From NCBI GenBank assembly GCA_965204415.1, contig CBDBEL010000004.1, positions 1,488,001 to 1,552,000 on the forward strand: 64,000 bases of DNA, read 5' to 3'. Position 1 is the stretch's first letter. Every line of letters starts with the position of its first letter. Source of the DNA: Aldehydirespirator sp965204415. GTDB taxonomy: Bacteria; Actinomycetota; Acidimicrobiia; Acidimicrobiales; Aldehydirespiratoraceae. Position numbers and translations under genes: made by a program. Positions 34,243-42,140 of the stretch are shown piece after piece. The notes under the pieces were generated by a model. The model was not told where the DNA came from. It saw only the letters and a list, made by a program, of their open reading frames with translations, and ran no database searches.

Positions 34243-34596
34243 GGAATCACTCCGATGTTTCGGTGCGGGGGGCGTGTCCGACCGTCAGCGTAGTGCTGTG
34301 GGTCACTGACCTTCCGGGGGCCAGTATCGTCGTCCTGCCCCTCTTCGACGCCTCCGCGAACCCACCGGAGTCGGCGCTGGAGGCAGGCTCCAGACCCAGA
34401 CGATGGCCAACCGGTCCGAGGTGATCTGATGGCTCCGCTCGACGGTGGCACCAAATGAGCGAGGGCCTGTGGCGTCGCAGCGGTGTCATTCCCGCTCCTG
34501 TTCGCTGCGCTCACGGGCCGCTCGAGCCACGGCCTCGCGCCGTATGGGCCGCGTTCGCTCGCCTATTCGCACGGCTTGGAGCAGGGGCGAACCGGA
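34243..34596. other. 354-bp gap, mostly repeat
   Basis: Between the RraA and SDR genes, both on the minus strand. It contains one copy of the dispersed repeat (34465-34575) and otherwise no frame with a ribosome site, no clear hairpin and no protein similarity that I can see. Confidence 0.5.
34465..34575 (-). repeat. Dispersed repeat, copy E
   Basis: TTCCCGCTCCTGTTCGCTGC and then CTCACGGGCCGCTCGAGCCA match, in reverse complement, the core of copies at 45376, 50365, 55888 and 59812. It ends near CGCTCGCCTATTCG, the same outer flank as the copy at 45376. Confidence 0.82.
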
Positions 34597-35418
34597 CTAC
34601 AGGCCGAAGGAGCCGTCGAGACGGGTCTTCCAGTTGCCTGATGCGATGGTTCCGCCGTCCACCGGGATCGACGTCCCGTTGATGAAGCTGGCCATGTCGG
34701 AGGCCAGGAACACGATCACGGCCGCGCACTCCTCTGCCGCGCCCATTCGCCGCAGCGGGGTGGGATAGGTGTCCGGGATCATGTGGGTCCCGTCCTCGGC
34801 GAGGGCTTCGTCGCCGGGTGTCGGCATCATGTCGGGCGCCACGCAGTTGACCCGGATGCCCCGGTGCCCGTACTCGACGGCCAGGGTCTTGGTGAACTGC
34901 TCGACCGCAGCCTTCATGGCCGCGTAGACCCCGAAGCCGGGGGCGGAGTGGTAGGCCTCCACGGAGGTGACGTTCACAACGGCGCCGCCGTCGGACATGA
35001 GCGGCACGCCGTGGCGCACGCAGTTGGTGACGGTGGCGAAGTTCTCCCTGATCAGGGTGTGCTCACCCTTGGCCGACACGTCGGCGAAGCGGGCCTTGAA
35101 GGTGCCGCCCGCGTTGTTGACGAGAACGTCGATGGGGCCGAACTCGCCATGGACCCGATGCAGGAACGCGGCCACCGCGTCGTCGTCGCGGGCGTCGAGC
35201 ACATCCGACAAGCAGCGACGCCCAGCCCCCTCCACCGCAGCGACGGTCTCGTGCAGGTGTGTGGGGTCCATGTCGAACACGGCCACATCGGCGCCGAAGC
35301 GGGCCAGGGCTGCCGCGGTGGCCGCGCCGATCCCCCGGCCCGCGCCGGTCACCACCGCGACCCGGTCGGTGAGCAGGATGCTGTCGGGAGAGAGATCCGG
35401 CGTCTCGCTGTCCGTCAC
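34597..35418 (-). CDS. SDR family oxidoreductase
   Basis: A 273-residue short-chain dehydrogenase: VTGAGRGIGAATAAALA, DVLVNNAGGTFKARF, VVNVTSVEAYHSAPG and YAAMKAAVEQFTKTLAVEYG (Tyr-x3-Lys), ending IPVDGGTIASGNWKT. The start is GTG at 35418, which overlaps the stop of a 42-codon frame just upstream, so the two may be coupled. The substrate is not evident; an acyl-CoA or sterol-type ketone is plausible from catabolic neighbours. Confidence 0.85.
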   Translation of the reverse strand: MTDSETPDLSPDSILLTDRVAVVTGAGRGIGAATAAALARFGADVAVFDMDPTHLHETVAAVEGAGRRCLSDVLDARDDDAVAAFLHRVHGEFGPIDVLVNNAGGTFKARFADVSAKGEHTLIRENFATVTNCVRHGVPLMSDGGAVVNVTSVEAYHSAPGFGVYAAMKAAVEQFTKTLAVEYGHRGIRVNCVAPDMMPTPGDEALAEDGTHMIPDTYPTPLRRMGAAEECAAVIVFLASDMASFINGTSIPVDGGTIASGNWKTRLDGSFGL

Positions 35419-35543
35419 GCCATCACCTCAGCGAAGCTCTCTTCGCGGAACACGATCCGGAACCGGCCCTTCGCGTGTCCGTTGTCGAGGCTGACTTCGC
35501 CGCACTCGTAGCCGCCATCGCGGTTCAGTACTCCCTGTCGCAC
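35415..35543 (-). CDS. Small frame coupled to the SDR gene, possible remnant
   Basis: A GTG-started frame of 42 codons (VRQGVLNRDGGYECGEVSL then DNGHAKGRFRIVFREESFAE). Its TGA overlaps the GTG of the SDR gene. The pattern GGYECGEVSL...GRFRIVF reads like a real beta-rich peptide and faintly resembles the small domain of DUF917 proteins. It may be the tail of a lost gene. No ribosome site is seen. Confidence 0.35.
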   Translation of the reverse strand: MRQGVLNRDGGYECGEVSLDNGHAKGRFRIVFREESFAEVMA

Positions 35544-35605
35544 CGCCTGTTGATCGCAACGTAGCAGGCGGCTGAGACAAGACCGGGAACCCTCAACGGG
35601 ACAAG

Positions 35606-37297
35606 TCAGGAGGCGGCGGCGACCCCGATGCGGTGCCGGTACTCCAATAGCGACGACTGTCCCTGCATGGCGATCACCCGCACGTCGGACTGGTTGCCGT
35701 AGGCGTCAACGAGGTGCAGTGGATCCCCGCCGATCGCGAAGCTGACCGGCTGCTGCCGGCCGCCGTCGATCGCGACATTCGTGGCGTAGAGATATGACCG
35801 TTGTGAGTCGTCGAGAATCGGATTGAGGCGCCCCTCGAGACCGGGCACGTAGCCCGTCCCGTCTGCGAAGATCACCGAACCCCCGTCGGCGACAGGCTCC
35901 AGTCGCACTTCGAGAGCCCCGTCGGCAGGCACCCATTCGTTCTCGACCGCTGCGGTGAGGCCGGCCGCCGCGACGAAGACCGTCATTGGAGCGTCGGTCG
36001 TGTACAGCTTGAGTTGCGCCACGCCCGTGCTGTCGCTGCTGGCCCGCTGCCAAGTCTTGTTGGGGAACAGGGCGAGGACGTCGGCGCCCGCGACCGGCTC
36101 GCCACCGCACGTCACCCAGACGGACATGTCGGCGTCGAACCGGCGCAGAACCTCTGCGAAATGACCGAGAGGCACGACATCGCCGGCGTCTCGCGTTTGC
36201 GCGCCCGCGCCCGCGTACACGAGCGTTCTGGCAACCACATCCGGCACCTCCTTGGCGACGCGGTCGAACGATTGGAAGAACTTCGAAGTGACGGTTGCGC
36301 TCGACTTGGCCTCAATGGCGTTGATGCCCCGGCCAGTCTCGTAGAAGAGGTCGCACTCCAAGCCTCGCGAGTCGCGGAAGAACGAGAGCCGAGGATCGCC
36401 GCCGCGGTTGTAGCCGTGCTTGATCGCCTCGGTCACGACGATGTTCTCGAAGAGCGCTCCACGCAGTGGATGGGTCGCCACCTGACCAGGGCTCTCTATC
36501 CCGAGCAGATAGCTGGCGAGGCCGACGTCGTGGAAGTAGAGCTTCGGGGACTTCACGAGCCGCTTGCGGATGTTCCTAGCGAACGGCGGCAGCAGGTACA
36601 CGATGTAGCTGCGCTCAAGCACGGTGAGCCACTGGCGAATCGTCGTGCGAGACACCCCGACGTCGTCGCTGAGTGAGGTCAGATTCAGCAACTGCCCCAC
36701 CCTTCCGGCGCACAGGGCCACGAACTGGGCGAATGCCGACAGGTTGGTGACGCCGCCCATGCGGCGCACATCGCGCTCGACGTAGGTCTCGAAGTAGTCG
36801 CGCAGTGCCTGGCGAGGTTCGAGCCGCTGGTCGACGATGCGCGGGTAGAAGCCGCCGAACACGATGTCGCCGAGGGCCTCGCCGGCCCCGGCGCGTCGCC
36901 GCTCCGCCAGCGAGAACGGAAGCAGTCGCAGCAGTGCGGCGCGCCCCGCTAGCGACTCGCTCACCTCAGCCGCGAGCGTCAGGTTCTCGCTGCCGGTCAG
37001 GACGTACAGCCCGTTGCGTCCGTCGGCGTCCGCAGCCTCCTTCAGGTAGGAGAACAGCGACGGAACATGCTGGACCTCGTCGATGACGGCCGGAGCGCCG
37101 GTCTCGGCCAGAAAGCCCCGTGGATCGGACTCGGCGTACGCTCGAACGTCGAGGGCATCGAGACTGCGGTAGGCGAGGCTGCTGAAGGCTGCCCGGCACA
37201 GCGTCGTCTTGCCTGCCTGCCTCGGCCCGGTCACAACCACGAACGGATATTGTCTGAACAGCTTCGTCAAGCGGCCCGTGATCTCGCGCTCGATCAT
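35606..37297 (-). CDS. AAA ATPase with DUF4143 and an extra C-terminal beta domain
   Basis: A 563-residue protein. Residues 1-390 are a DUF4143 ATPase: Walker A VVTGPRQAGKTTL, Walker B PAVIDEVQHVP, sensor YVLTGSENLTL, then YVERDVRRMGGVTNL and the nuclease-like block LECDLFYETGRGINAIEAK. Residues 395-563 are extra and beta-rich (VWVTCGGEPVAGADVLALF, GVAQLKLYTTDAPMTVFVAA), like a carboxypeptidase-regulatory or Ig-type fold, ending LLEYRHRIG. Such ATPases usually stop near 390-430 residues. ATG at 37297 has a TAGTGT box 6 nt upstream. Its function is unknown, probably mobile or defence-related. Confidence 0.8.
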   Translation of the reverse strand: MIEREITGRLTKLFRQYPFVVVTGPRQAGKTTLCRAAFSSLAYRSLDALDVRAYAESDPRGFLAETGAPAVIDEVQHVPSLFSYLKEAADADGRNGLYVLTGSENLTLAAEVSESLAGRAALLRLLPFSLAERRRAGAGEALGDIVFGGFYPRIVDQRLEPRQALRDYFETYVERDVRRMGGVTNLSAFAQFVALCAGRVGQLLNLTSLSDDVGVSRTTIRQWLTVLERSYIVYLLPPFARNIRKRLVKSPKLYFHDVGLASYLLGIESPGQVATHPLRGALFENIVVTEAIKHGYNRGGDPRLSFFRDSRGLECDLFYETGRGINAIEAKSSATVTSKFFQSFDRVAKEVPDVVARTLVYAGAGAQTRDAGDVVPLGHFAEVLRRFDADMSVWVTCGGEPVAGADVLALFPNKTWQRASSDSTGVAQLKLYTTDAPMTVFVAAAGLTAAVENEWVPADGALEVRLEPVADGGSVIFADGTGYVPGLEGRLNPILDDSQRSYLYATNVAIDGGRQQPVSFAIGGDPLHLVDAYGNQSDVRVIAMQGQSSLLEYRHRIGVAAAS

Positions 37298-37303
37298 AGC
37301 TCC

Positions 37304-37342
37304 ACACTAGCACAATCTGAAAGACATAGTTGCGGATTGTGC
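37304..37342 (-). promoter_or_regulatory. Promoter and 8-bp-arm dyad of the DUF4143 gene
   Basis: The minus-strand TAGTGT box (37304-37309) is 6 nt from the ATG. Directly beside it GCACAATC (37310-37317) and GATTGTGC (37335-37342) form a perfect 8-bp inverted repeat with a 17-nt spacer, a likely autoregulatory operator. Confidence 0.55.
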
Positions 37343-37445
37343 AAGATCAGGCTTCTGCCAATGCCACCGAATGTGAGGGTTGTGCAGATGCCCGCCGGGT
37401 GCCTCCCAGTAGGGTTGTCGGCGGGCGACAGGGAGGCAGACCGGC

Positions 37446-38222
37446 ATGGGAGAGTTCGTTCGAGTCGAGACCGGCGGGGGCGTGGCCACCATCCGCATCG
37501 ACCGGCCCAAGATGAACGCCATCAACCCGCAGTTGCTCGCCGAGCTGACCGAGGCCGCCAACGCCATCGCGGCCGACGGCGACGTGAGGGCCGCGGTGGT
37601 GTGGGGAGGCCCGCGGATCTTCGCGGCCGGCGCCGACATCGGAGGCTTCACCGGCCTCGGCGCGGCCGAGGCCCAAGCGCTGTCGCGTGTGTTCAACGAC
37701 GCGTTCCTGGCGGTGGAGAACATGCCGCAGATCACGGTGTCGGCCGTGAACGGCTACGCGCTCGGCGGGGGCATGGAGATGGCCATGGCCACCGACTTCA
37801 GGGTGGCGGCCGACGACGCCGCCTTCGGGCAGCCCGAGATCCGGCTCGGGATCATCCCCGGCGGCGGCGGAACCCAGCGGCTGCCGAGGCTCGTGGGCGT
37901 TACCCGGGCCAAGGAGATCATCTACACCGGCCGCAACGTCTACCCGGACGAGGCTCTCGCCATCGGCCTCGTCTCGGCAGTGCATCCCCCCGAAGAGACC
38001 TACGACGCCGCCGTCGAGATGGCCGCGGGCTACGCCGCCGGCCCGGCCGCGCTGCGCATGGCCAAGCAGGCGGTGATGGACGGCCTGGCCTTGTCCCTGG
38101 CCGATGCGGTGGCCTGCGAGACCGAGCAGTTCGGCGCCTGCTTCGACACCGACGACGCCGCCATCGGAGTGGCCAGCTTCCTGGAGAAGGGCCCCGGCAA
38201 GGCCGCCTTCACCGGCCGCTGA
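37446..38222 (+). CDS. Enoyl-CoA hydratase
   Basis: A 258-residue crotonase with the two oxyanion-hole segments and both catalytic glutamates visible: ATIRIDRPKMNAINPQL, FAAGADIGGF, NGYALGGGMEMAMATDFRVA (Glu) and FGQPEIRLGIIPGGGGTQRL (Glu). It hydrates trans-2-enoyl-CoA in fatty-acid or aromatic beta-oxidation. The ATG at 37446 has GGGAGG upstream. Its 3' end faces an ABC permease gene across a palindromic repeat. Confidence 0.9.
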   Translation: MGEFVRVETGGGVATIRIDRPKMNAINPQLLAELTEAANAIAADGDVRAAVVWGGPRIFAAGADIGGFTGLGAAEAQALSRVFNDAFLAVENMPQITVSAVNGYALGGGMEMAMATDFRVAADDAAFGQPEIRLGIIPGGGGTQRLPRLVGVTRAKEIIYTGRNVYPDEALAIGLVSAVHPPEETYDAAVEMAAGYAAGPAALRMAKQAVMDGLALSLADAVACETEQFGACFDTDDAAIGVASFLEKGPGKAAFTGR

Positions 38223-38251
38223 CCCGGAGGGAGGGCTGTAGCCAGCCCCCC

Positions 38252-38298
38252 GAACTGGCAGCACAATGCACGCATACCGTGCACAACGCTGCCAATTC
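38252..38298. terminator. 47-bp palindromic element (copy 2), likely bidirectional terminator
   Basis: GAACTGGCAGCACAATGCACGC followed by ATACCGTGCACAACGCTGCCAATTC; it differs from copy 1 (21611-21657) only in the loop and the last arm. It again sits between convergent gene ends (stops at 38222 and 38303). Confidence 0.6.
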
Positions 38299-38302
38299 CG
38301 CG

Positions 38303-39091
38303 CTAGTCGACTTCGAGGCGGTTGAGCCTGATCGCGGCCAGGGCCAGGCCCACGACCGCCACCGCGGCCAGCACTATCAGCGCGGTGGTGGTTGTGTGGG
38401 CGTCGAAGCCGTAGTCGATGTCGCCGACGCGGCTGAGCACCGACCGGGTGTAGCCCCTCAGCGACAGCCGGGCCGCGAACTCACCCAGCCCGACGGCCAG
38501 TCCCTCCCACAGCAGCACGTAGCCGAGGCCCCACATGATCGGCTTGCGCACCAGCAACCCCAGCAGCACGAACAGCGACGAGTAGGCCGCGACGCCCAGC
38601 GCGGCCGCGGCCGCGGCGGCTAGGGCCAGGTCGCCGGATCCCGTGGCGCCGCCCGCGGCCAGCAAGCCGCCCAGCGCGGTCGGGATCACCGCCAGCGGCA
38701 GTGCTGCGGTGGCCGCCGCGGCGGCCGCGCCCGCCACGACCGGGGCTCTGCCCATGGGCCGCAGCCACAGGTAGACGAGGGTGCCGTCCTCTCGGGTCTC
38801 TCCCAGCACCGACGAGCCGAACACGAGCGCCACGATGGGCACGAGGATGATCAGGCCGAAGCCGTCCGCGTAGCCGGCGCCGTCTCTCAGCAACTCGGCT
38901 GTGTTCCGGTCGCGGTCGTCCGCAGTGATGCCGACCAGCCAGCCGACCAGGATGATCAGCGCGCCCAGCGCGCCCAGCGCGACGAGCTTGCCGGGCGTGA
39001 CGACCTGGCGCACCAGCACCCGGTATGTCAAGGCCGCAGCCCGGAGGCTGGGCACGTTCCGGCGGGTCGGGGTCGGCCGCGGCGCGGTCAT
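38303..39091 (-). CDS. ABC transporter permease
   Basis: About 262 residues with six or so membrane helices (LVALGALGALIILVGWLVG, FGLIILVPIVALVFGSSVL, PLAVIPTALGGLLAAGG, TALIVLAAVAVVGLALAAI). ETREDGTLVYLWLRP is the conserved ABC-2 permease loop. It is the last gene of a four-gene operon with alternating permease and ATPase genes and overlaps the preceding ATPase gene by 4 nt. ATG at 39091 is preferred. Its substrate is unknown. Confidence 0.82.
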   Translation of the reverse strand: MTAPRPTPTRRNVPSLRAAALTYRVLVRQVVTPGKLVALGALGALIILVGWLVGITADDRDRNTAELLRDGAGYADGFGLIILVPIVALVFGSSVLGETREDGTLVYLWLRPMGRAPVVAGAAAAAATAALPLAVIPTALGGLLAAGGATGSGDLALAAAAAAALGVAAYSSLFVLLGLLVRKPIMWGLGYVLLWEGLAVGLGEFAARLSLRGYTRSVLSRVGDIDYGFDAHTTTTALIVLAAVAVVGLALAAIRLNRLEVD

Positions 39092-40044
39092 CGCTTCTCC
39101 AGCAGGTAGCGGAACACCGACTCGAGGTCCTCGTCGAGAGGGGCGACCCGCGTCAGGCGAGCTTCGAGACGCTGCGCCAGCGGGGCGACCTCCCGGCCGA
39201 GACGATCGACGTCGGGGGTGTCCACGACGATCGAGTCGCGACCGACGCTCACCCCCACGGCCGTGCCCGACTCCACCAGGGCCGCCGCGAACTGCCGGGG
39301 CCGGTCCACCGAGATGCGGATCCGGTGGGGGCGGTCGTCCATGAGGTCGCGCAGCTGGCGATAGTCGCCGGTGGCGGCCAGGCGTCCCTGGGCGATCATC
39401 AGGATCCGGGACCCGAGGCGGGCGACCTCCTCGAGGACGTGGCTCGACACCAGCACGCAGCGGCCCTCGTCGCCCAGCCGGTGGAACAGTTCGATCATGC
39501 GGCGCCGCTGCACGGGGTCGAGCCCGGTGAGGGGCTCGTCGAGGATCAGCACCTCGGGGTCGTGCACCAGCGCAGCGGCCAGCTTCACCCGCTGGCGCAT
39601 CCCCTTGGAGAACCCTGACACCGATCGGGAGTCGTCTGCGTCCAGGTCCACCACTCCCAGCGCCCGCCGGGCTGCACGCTCCGGTTCGGCGACGGCTTCG
39701 GTTGCGGCGGCCAGGGTCACGAACTGGCGGGCGTTGAGCCGCTCGAACAGCCCGTCCTGCTGGGGGACGAGACCGATGCGGCCCCGCACGTCGCGGTCGC
39801 GGCGGGCGTCGACGCCCAGCACCCGGACGGTTCCCTTCGTCGGCGGGGTCAGCCCGCACATGACCCTGAAGAGGGTGGACTTGCCCGCGCCGTTCGGTCC
39901 CAGCAGAGCAGTGACCCCAGACCGCACCGAGAAGCTCACGTCGGAGACCGCCACCACGTCCCCGAACACCTTCGACACGCCGTTCACCTCGACCATGGCC
40001 GAACTGTCGACCGTCGGGGGCGGAGGGGGCGGGACGGTGCTCAT
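39088..40044 (-). CDS. ABC transporter ATP-binding protein
   Basis: About 318 residues: Walker A LLGPNGAGKSTLFRVMCGL, signature VSGFSKGMRQRVKLAAAL, Walker B VLILDEPLTGLDPVQRRR and H-loop VLVSSHVLEEV. The N-terminal PPPPPPTVDSSA is a short disordered lead. ATG at 40044 is chosen, overlapping the permease gene before it. It drives the ABC-2 exporter encoded around it. Confidence 0.9.
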   Translation of the reverse strand: MSTVPPPPPPTVDSSAMVEVNGVSKVFGDVVAVSDVSFSVRSGVTALLGPNGAGKSTLFRVMCGLTPPTKGTVRVLGVDARRDRDVRGRIGLVPQQDGLFERLNARQFVTLAAATEAVAEPERAARRALGVVDLDADDSRSVSGFSKGMRQRVKLAAALVHDPEVLILDEPLTGLDPVQRRRMIELFHRLGDEGRCVLVSSHVLEEVARLGSRILMIAQGRLAATGDYRQLRDLMDDRPHRIRISVDRPRQFAAALVESGTAVGVSVGRDSIVVDTPDVDRLGREVAPLAQRLEARLTRVAPLDEDLESVFRYLLEKR

Positions 40045-41000
40045 CGGCTCAGCGCCAGCCGCCGGTAGCGCCACCACACGACAGCCGAGCCCAGAGCCAC
40101 CCAGGCGAGGTTGGCCGCCACCACGAACAGAGTCGACAGCTGGGCCCGCCCTGCCCCCGGGAGGCGCTCGCCTTCCGGCAGTTCAGGATCCCCGCCGATG
40201 GGATCCAGCCCCTCGACGCCGTAGATCCTGTTCTTGAGCTCGTCGGAGATCCCGCCGAGGTCGAAGGCGTAGAGCCGCTCACTCATGTCGGCCACGTCCA
40301 CCAGCGCGGCCGTCAGGCCGCCGCTGCCCCACAGCAGCGCGACCACTCCGATCGTGGCGAAGACCCGGCGGTCGGTGAGGCTCGCCGCGGCCAGGCTGGC
40401 CGCGGTGAACGCGGCGGAGATGGCCGCGCCGGCCGCGATGACGCGCACGAACACCGTGATCCACTCGGCGAGCCCGTCGGGGCCCGAACCCTCGATGGTG
40501 CGGGCCACCAGCAGGAACAGCACCGGCCCGACCGTCAGCACCGCCAGGGTCAGAGCCACCGAGAGCCCCTTGGAGACGAGGTAGCTCCATCGCTGCAAGG
40601 GGGTCGACAGATAGAGCTGGAGCATGCCGTTGCGACGGTCGGCCACCAGGATGTCGGGCACCACGATGCCGCAGTAGAACAGCAGGGCGAGGCTGATGAG
40701 GTCGTAGTATTCGTGATACTCGAGATTCGCGTCGATCCCGAAGACGACCTCCAGCCCCACGAAGACCACCGCCGGGACCAGCGCGATCACCACCGCGAGC
40801 CAGGGCAGGATCTTGTGACGGGCCGAACGGCCCAGCCCGAGGGCGTGACGCACCGAGAATCGGACCACCGAGCGGACCGCGCCCGGCAGGCCGGAGCGCG
40901 GACCGTCGTAGGACCGGTAGCCCTGGTCGATGATCCGGGCGGTGTCGGCCGTGTCGGCGGCACCGCCGGCGGGTGCGGCACCAGGCGCGGGGTCGCTCAT
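40041..41000 (-). CDS. ABC transporter permease
   Basis: A 319-residue membrane protein with an N-terminal cytoplasmic stretch (residues 1-60, IIDQGYRSYDGPRSG) and about six helices: LPWLAVVIALVPAVVFVGLE, LISLALLFYCGIVVPDIL, GLSVALTLAVLTVGPVLFLL, VIAAGAAISAAFTAASLAAA. The loop ADRRNGMLQLYLSTPLQRW is the ABC-2 signature loop. It overlaps the genes on both sides by 4 nt. Confidence 0.85.
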   Translation of the reverse strand: MSDPAPGAAPAGGAADTADTARIIDQGYRSYDGPRSGLPGAVRSVVRFSVRHALGLGRSARHKILPWLAVVIALVPAVVFVGLEVVFGIDANLEYHEYYDLISLALLFYCGIVVPDILVADRRNGMLQLYLSTPLQRWSYLVSKGLSVALTLAVLTVGPVLFLLVARTIEGSGPDGLAEWITVFVRVIAAGAAISAAFTAASLAAASLTDRRVFATIGVVALLWGSGGLTAALVDVADMSERLYAFDLGGISDELKNRIYGVEGLDPIGGDPELPEGERLPGAGRAQLSTLFVVAANLAWVALGSAVVWWRYRRLALSR

Positions 41001-41920
41001 CGGGGGGCGTCCTCGAAGAGGTCCTCGAGCGTGCGGCGCCGGGTCTCCAGGCGGCGCACGCGGGCTCCGGCCGCGGCCACCGCGTCGCGGGCCCGGTCAC
41101 AGAGCTCCTCGAAGTCGGCGCCCCGGAGCCTCAGGGTGGTCTCGGTCCGGTGCACGTCGAGGCCGCCCGCGCGGAGTGCCGACTCCACCGCCTCGATCGA
41201 CCCGGCCGGCTCGGCCACGTCCGCCAGTTCGAGGGTGATCCCGTCGCCGACGCCGATCAGTTCCGCGATGGGCCCGCAGGCCACCAGCCGGCCTGCGTCG
41301 AGGGCCACGACGTGGTCGCAGATCCGCTCCACCTCCTCCAGCACATGCGACGACAGCACCACGTTCATGGAGAAGTCGCGGCTGATCTGCCCGATGAGGG
41401 TGAGCATCTCGCTGCGCTGCACCGGGTCGAGGCCGTCGGTGGGCTCGTCGAGCAGCACCAGCTTGGGGTCCGAGGCGATGGCCTGGGCCAGCTTCACCCG
41501 CTGGCGCTGTCCTGTCGACATGGTGCCCAGCGTTCGGGTCCGCTCCTCGCCCAAGCCGACCAGCCACAGGCTGTCGGAGGCCCGGTTGCGGGCCTCGGCG
41601 CGGGGCAGGCCCTGCACCTCGGCGAGGTGGCGGACGAAATCGACGGCCCGCATCTCGTCGGGCAGCACGTTGCGCTCAGGCGCGAACCCCACCATGGCCC
41701 TGAGCTTGGGGCCCGCCTTCTGCGGGTCGAAGCCCATCACCGTCACCGAACCCGACGTGGGGATCCGCAGGCCGAGCATGGCGTTGAGCAGGGTGGTCTT
41801 GCCTGCGCCGTTGGCCCCGACGAGCCCGGTCACGCCGGGCTGCATCTGAAGGTCGAGGGCGTCGAGAGCGACGGTCGGGCCGAAACGCTGCGTCAGCGCC
41901 TGCGCCTCGACGATGGTCAC
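40997..41920 (-). CDS. ABC transporter ATP-binding protein, first gene of the operon
   Basis: About 307 residues: Walker A LVGANGAGKTTLLNAMLGL, signature LGTMSTGQRQRVKLAQAI, Walker B LVLLDEPTDGLDPVQRSEM and VVLSSHVLEEVERI. GTG at 41920 is preferred: a TATGCT box lies 6 nt upstream and MTIVEAQALTQRFG is the natural start. The frame is open to 42028 but that stretch is a 39-bp tandem repeat. Confidence 0.88.
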   Translation of the reverse strand: MTIVEAQALTQRFGPTVALDALDLQMQPGVTGLVGANGAGKTTLLNAMLGLRIPTSGSVTVMGFDPQKAGPKLRAMVGFAPERNVLPDEMRAVDFVRHLAEVQGLPRAEARNRASDSLWLVGLGEERTRTLGTMSTGQRQRVKLAQAIASDPKLVLLDEPTDGLDPVQRSEMLTLIGQISRDFSMNVVLSSHVLEEVERICDHVVALDAGRLVACGPIAELIGVGDGITLELADVAEPAGSIEAVESALRAGGLDVHRTETTLRLRGADFEELCDRARDAVAAAGARVRRLETRRRTLEDLFEDAPR

Positions 41921-41926
41921 CGGCCG

Positions 41927-41932
41927 AGCATA
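41927..41932 (-). promoter_or_regulatory. Leaderless -10 box TATGCT of the ABC operon
   Basis: TATGCT on the minus strand 6 nt before the GTG at 41920; the tandem repeat lies immediately beyond. Confidence 0.5.
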
Positions 41933-41953
41933 CGACCGCGGCGCTCCGTTGCT

Positions 41954-42031
41954 CCCAGCAGCCTGCGGCTTCGACGCGGCCCCGTCCATGAGCCCAGCAG
42001 CCTGCGGCTTCGACGCGGCCCCGTCCATGAG
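41954..42031. repeat. 39-bp tandem duplication upstream of the ABC operon
   Basis: CCCAGCAGCCTGCGGCTTCG continues to 39 bp and is repeated exactly once (41954-41992, 41993-42031). On the minus strand it would read MDGAASKPQAAGL twice. It lies upstream of the chosen start and is probably not translated. Confidence 0.85.
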
Positions 42032-42140
42032 CCCATCGTGCCGATCAGCGGGTGCCGGCCCAATCGGGGATGTCCCTGAACTTCCCCCGAGCGCGAGAGA
42101 TCTGATCGGGGTGCCCGCGACGCCTGCCCGGAGAGTGGTT

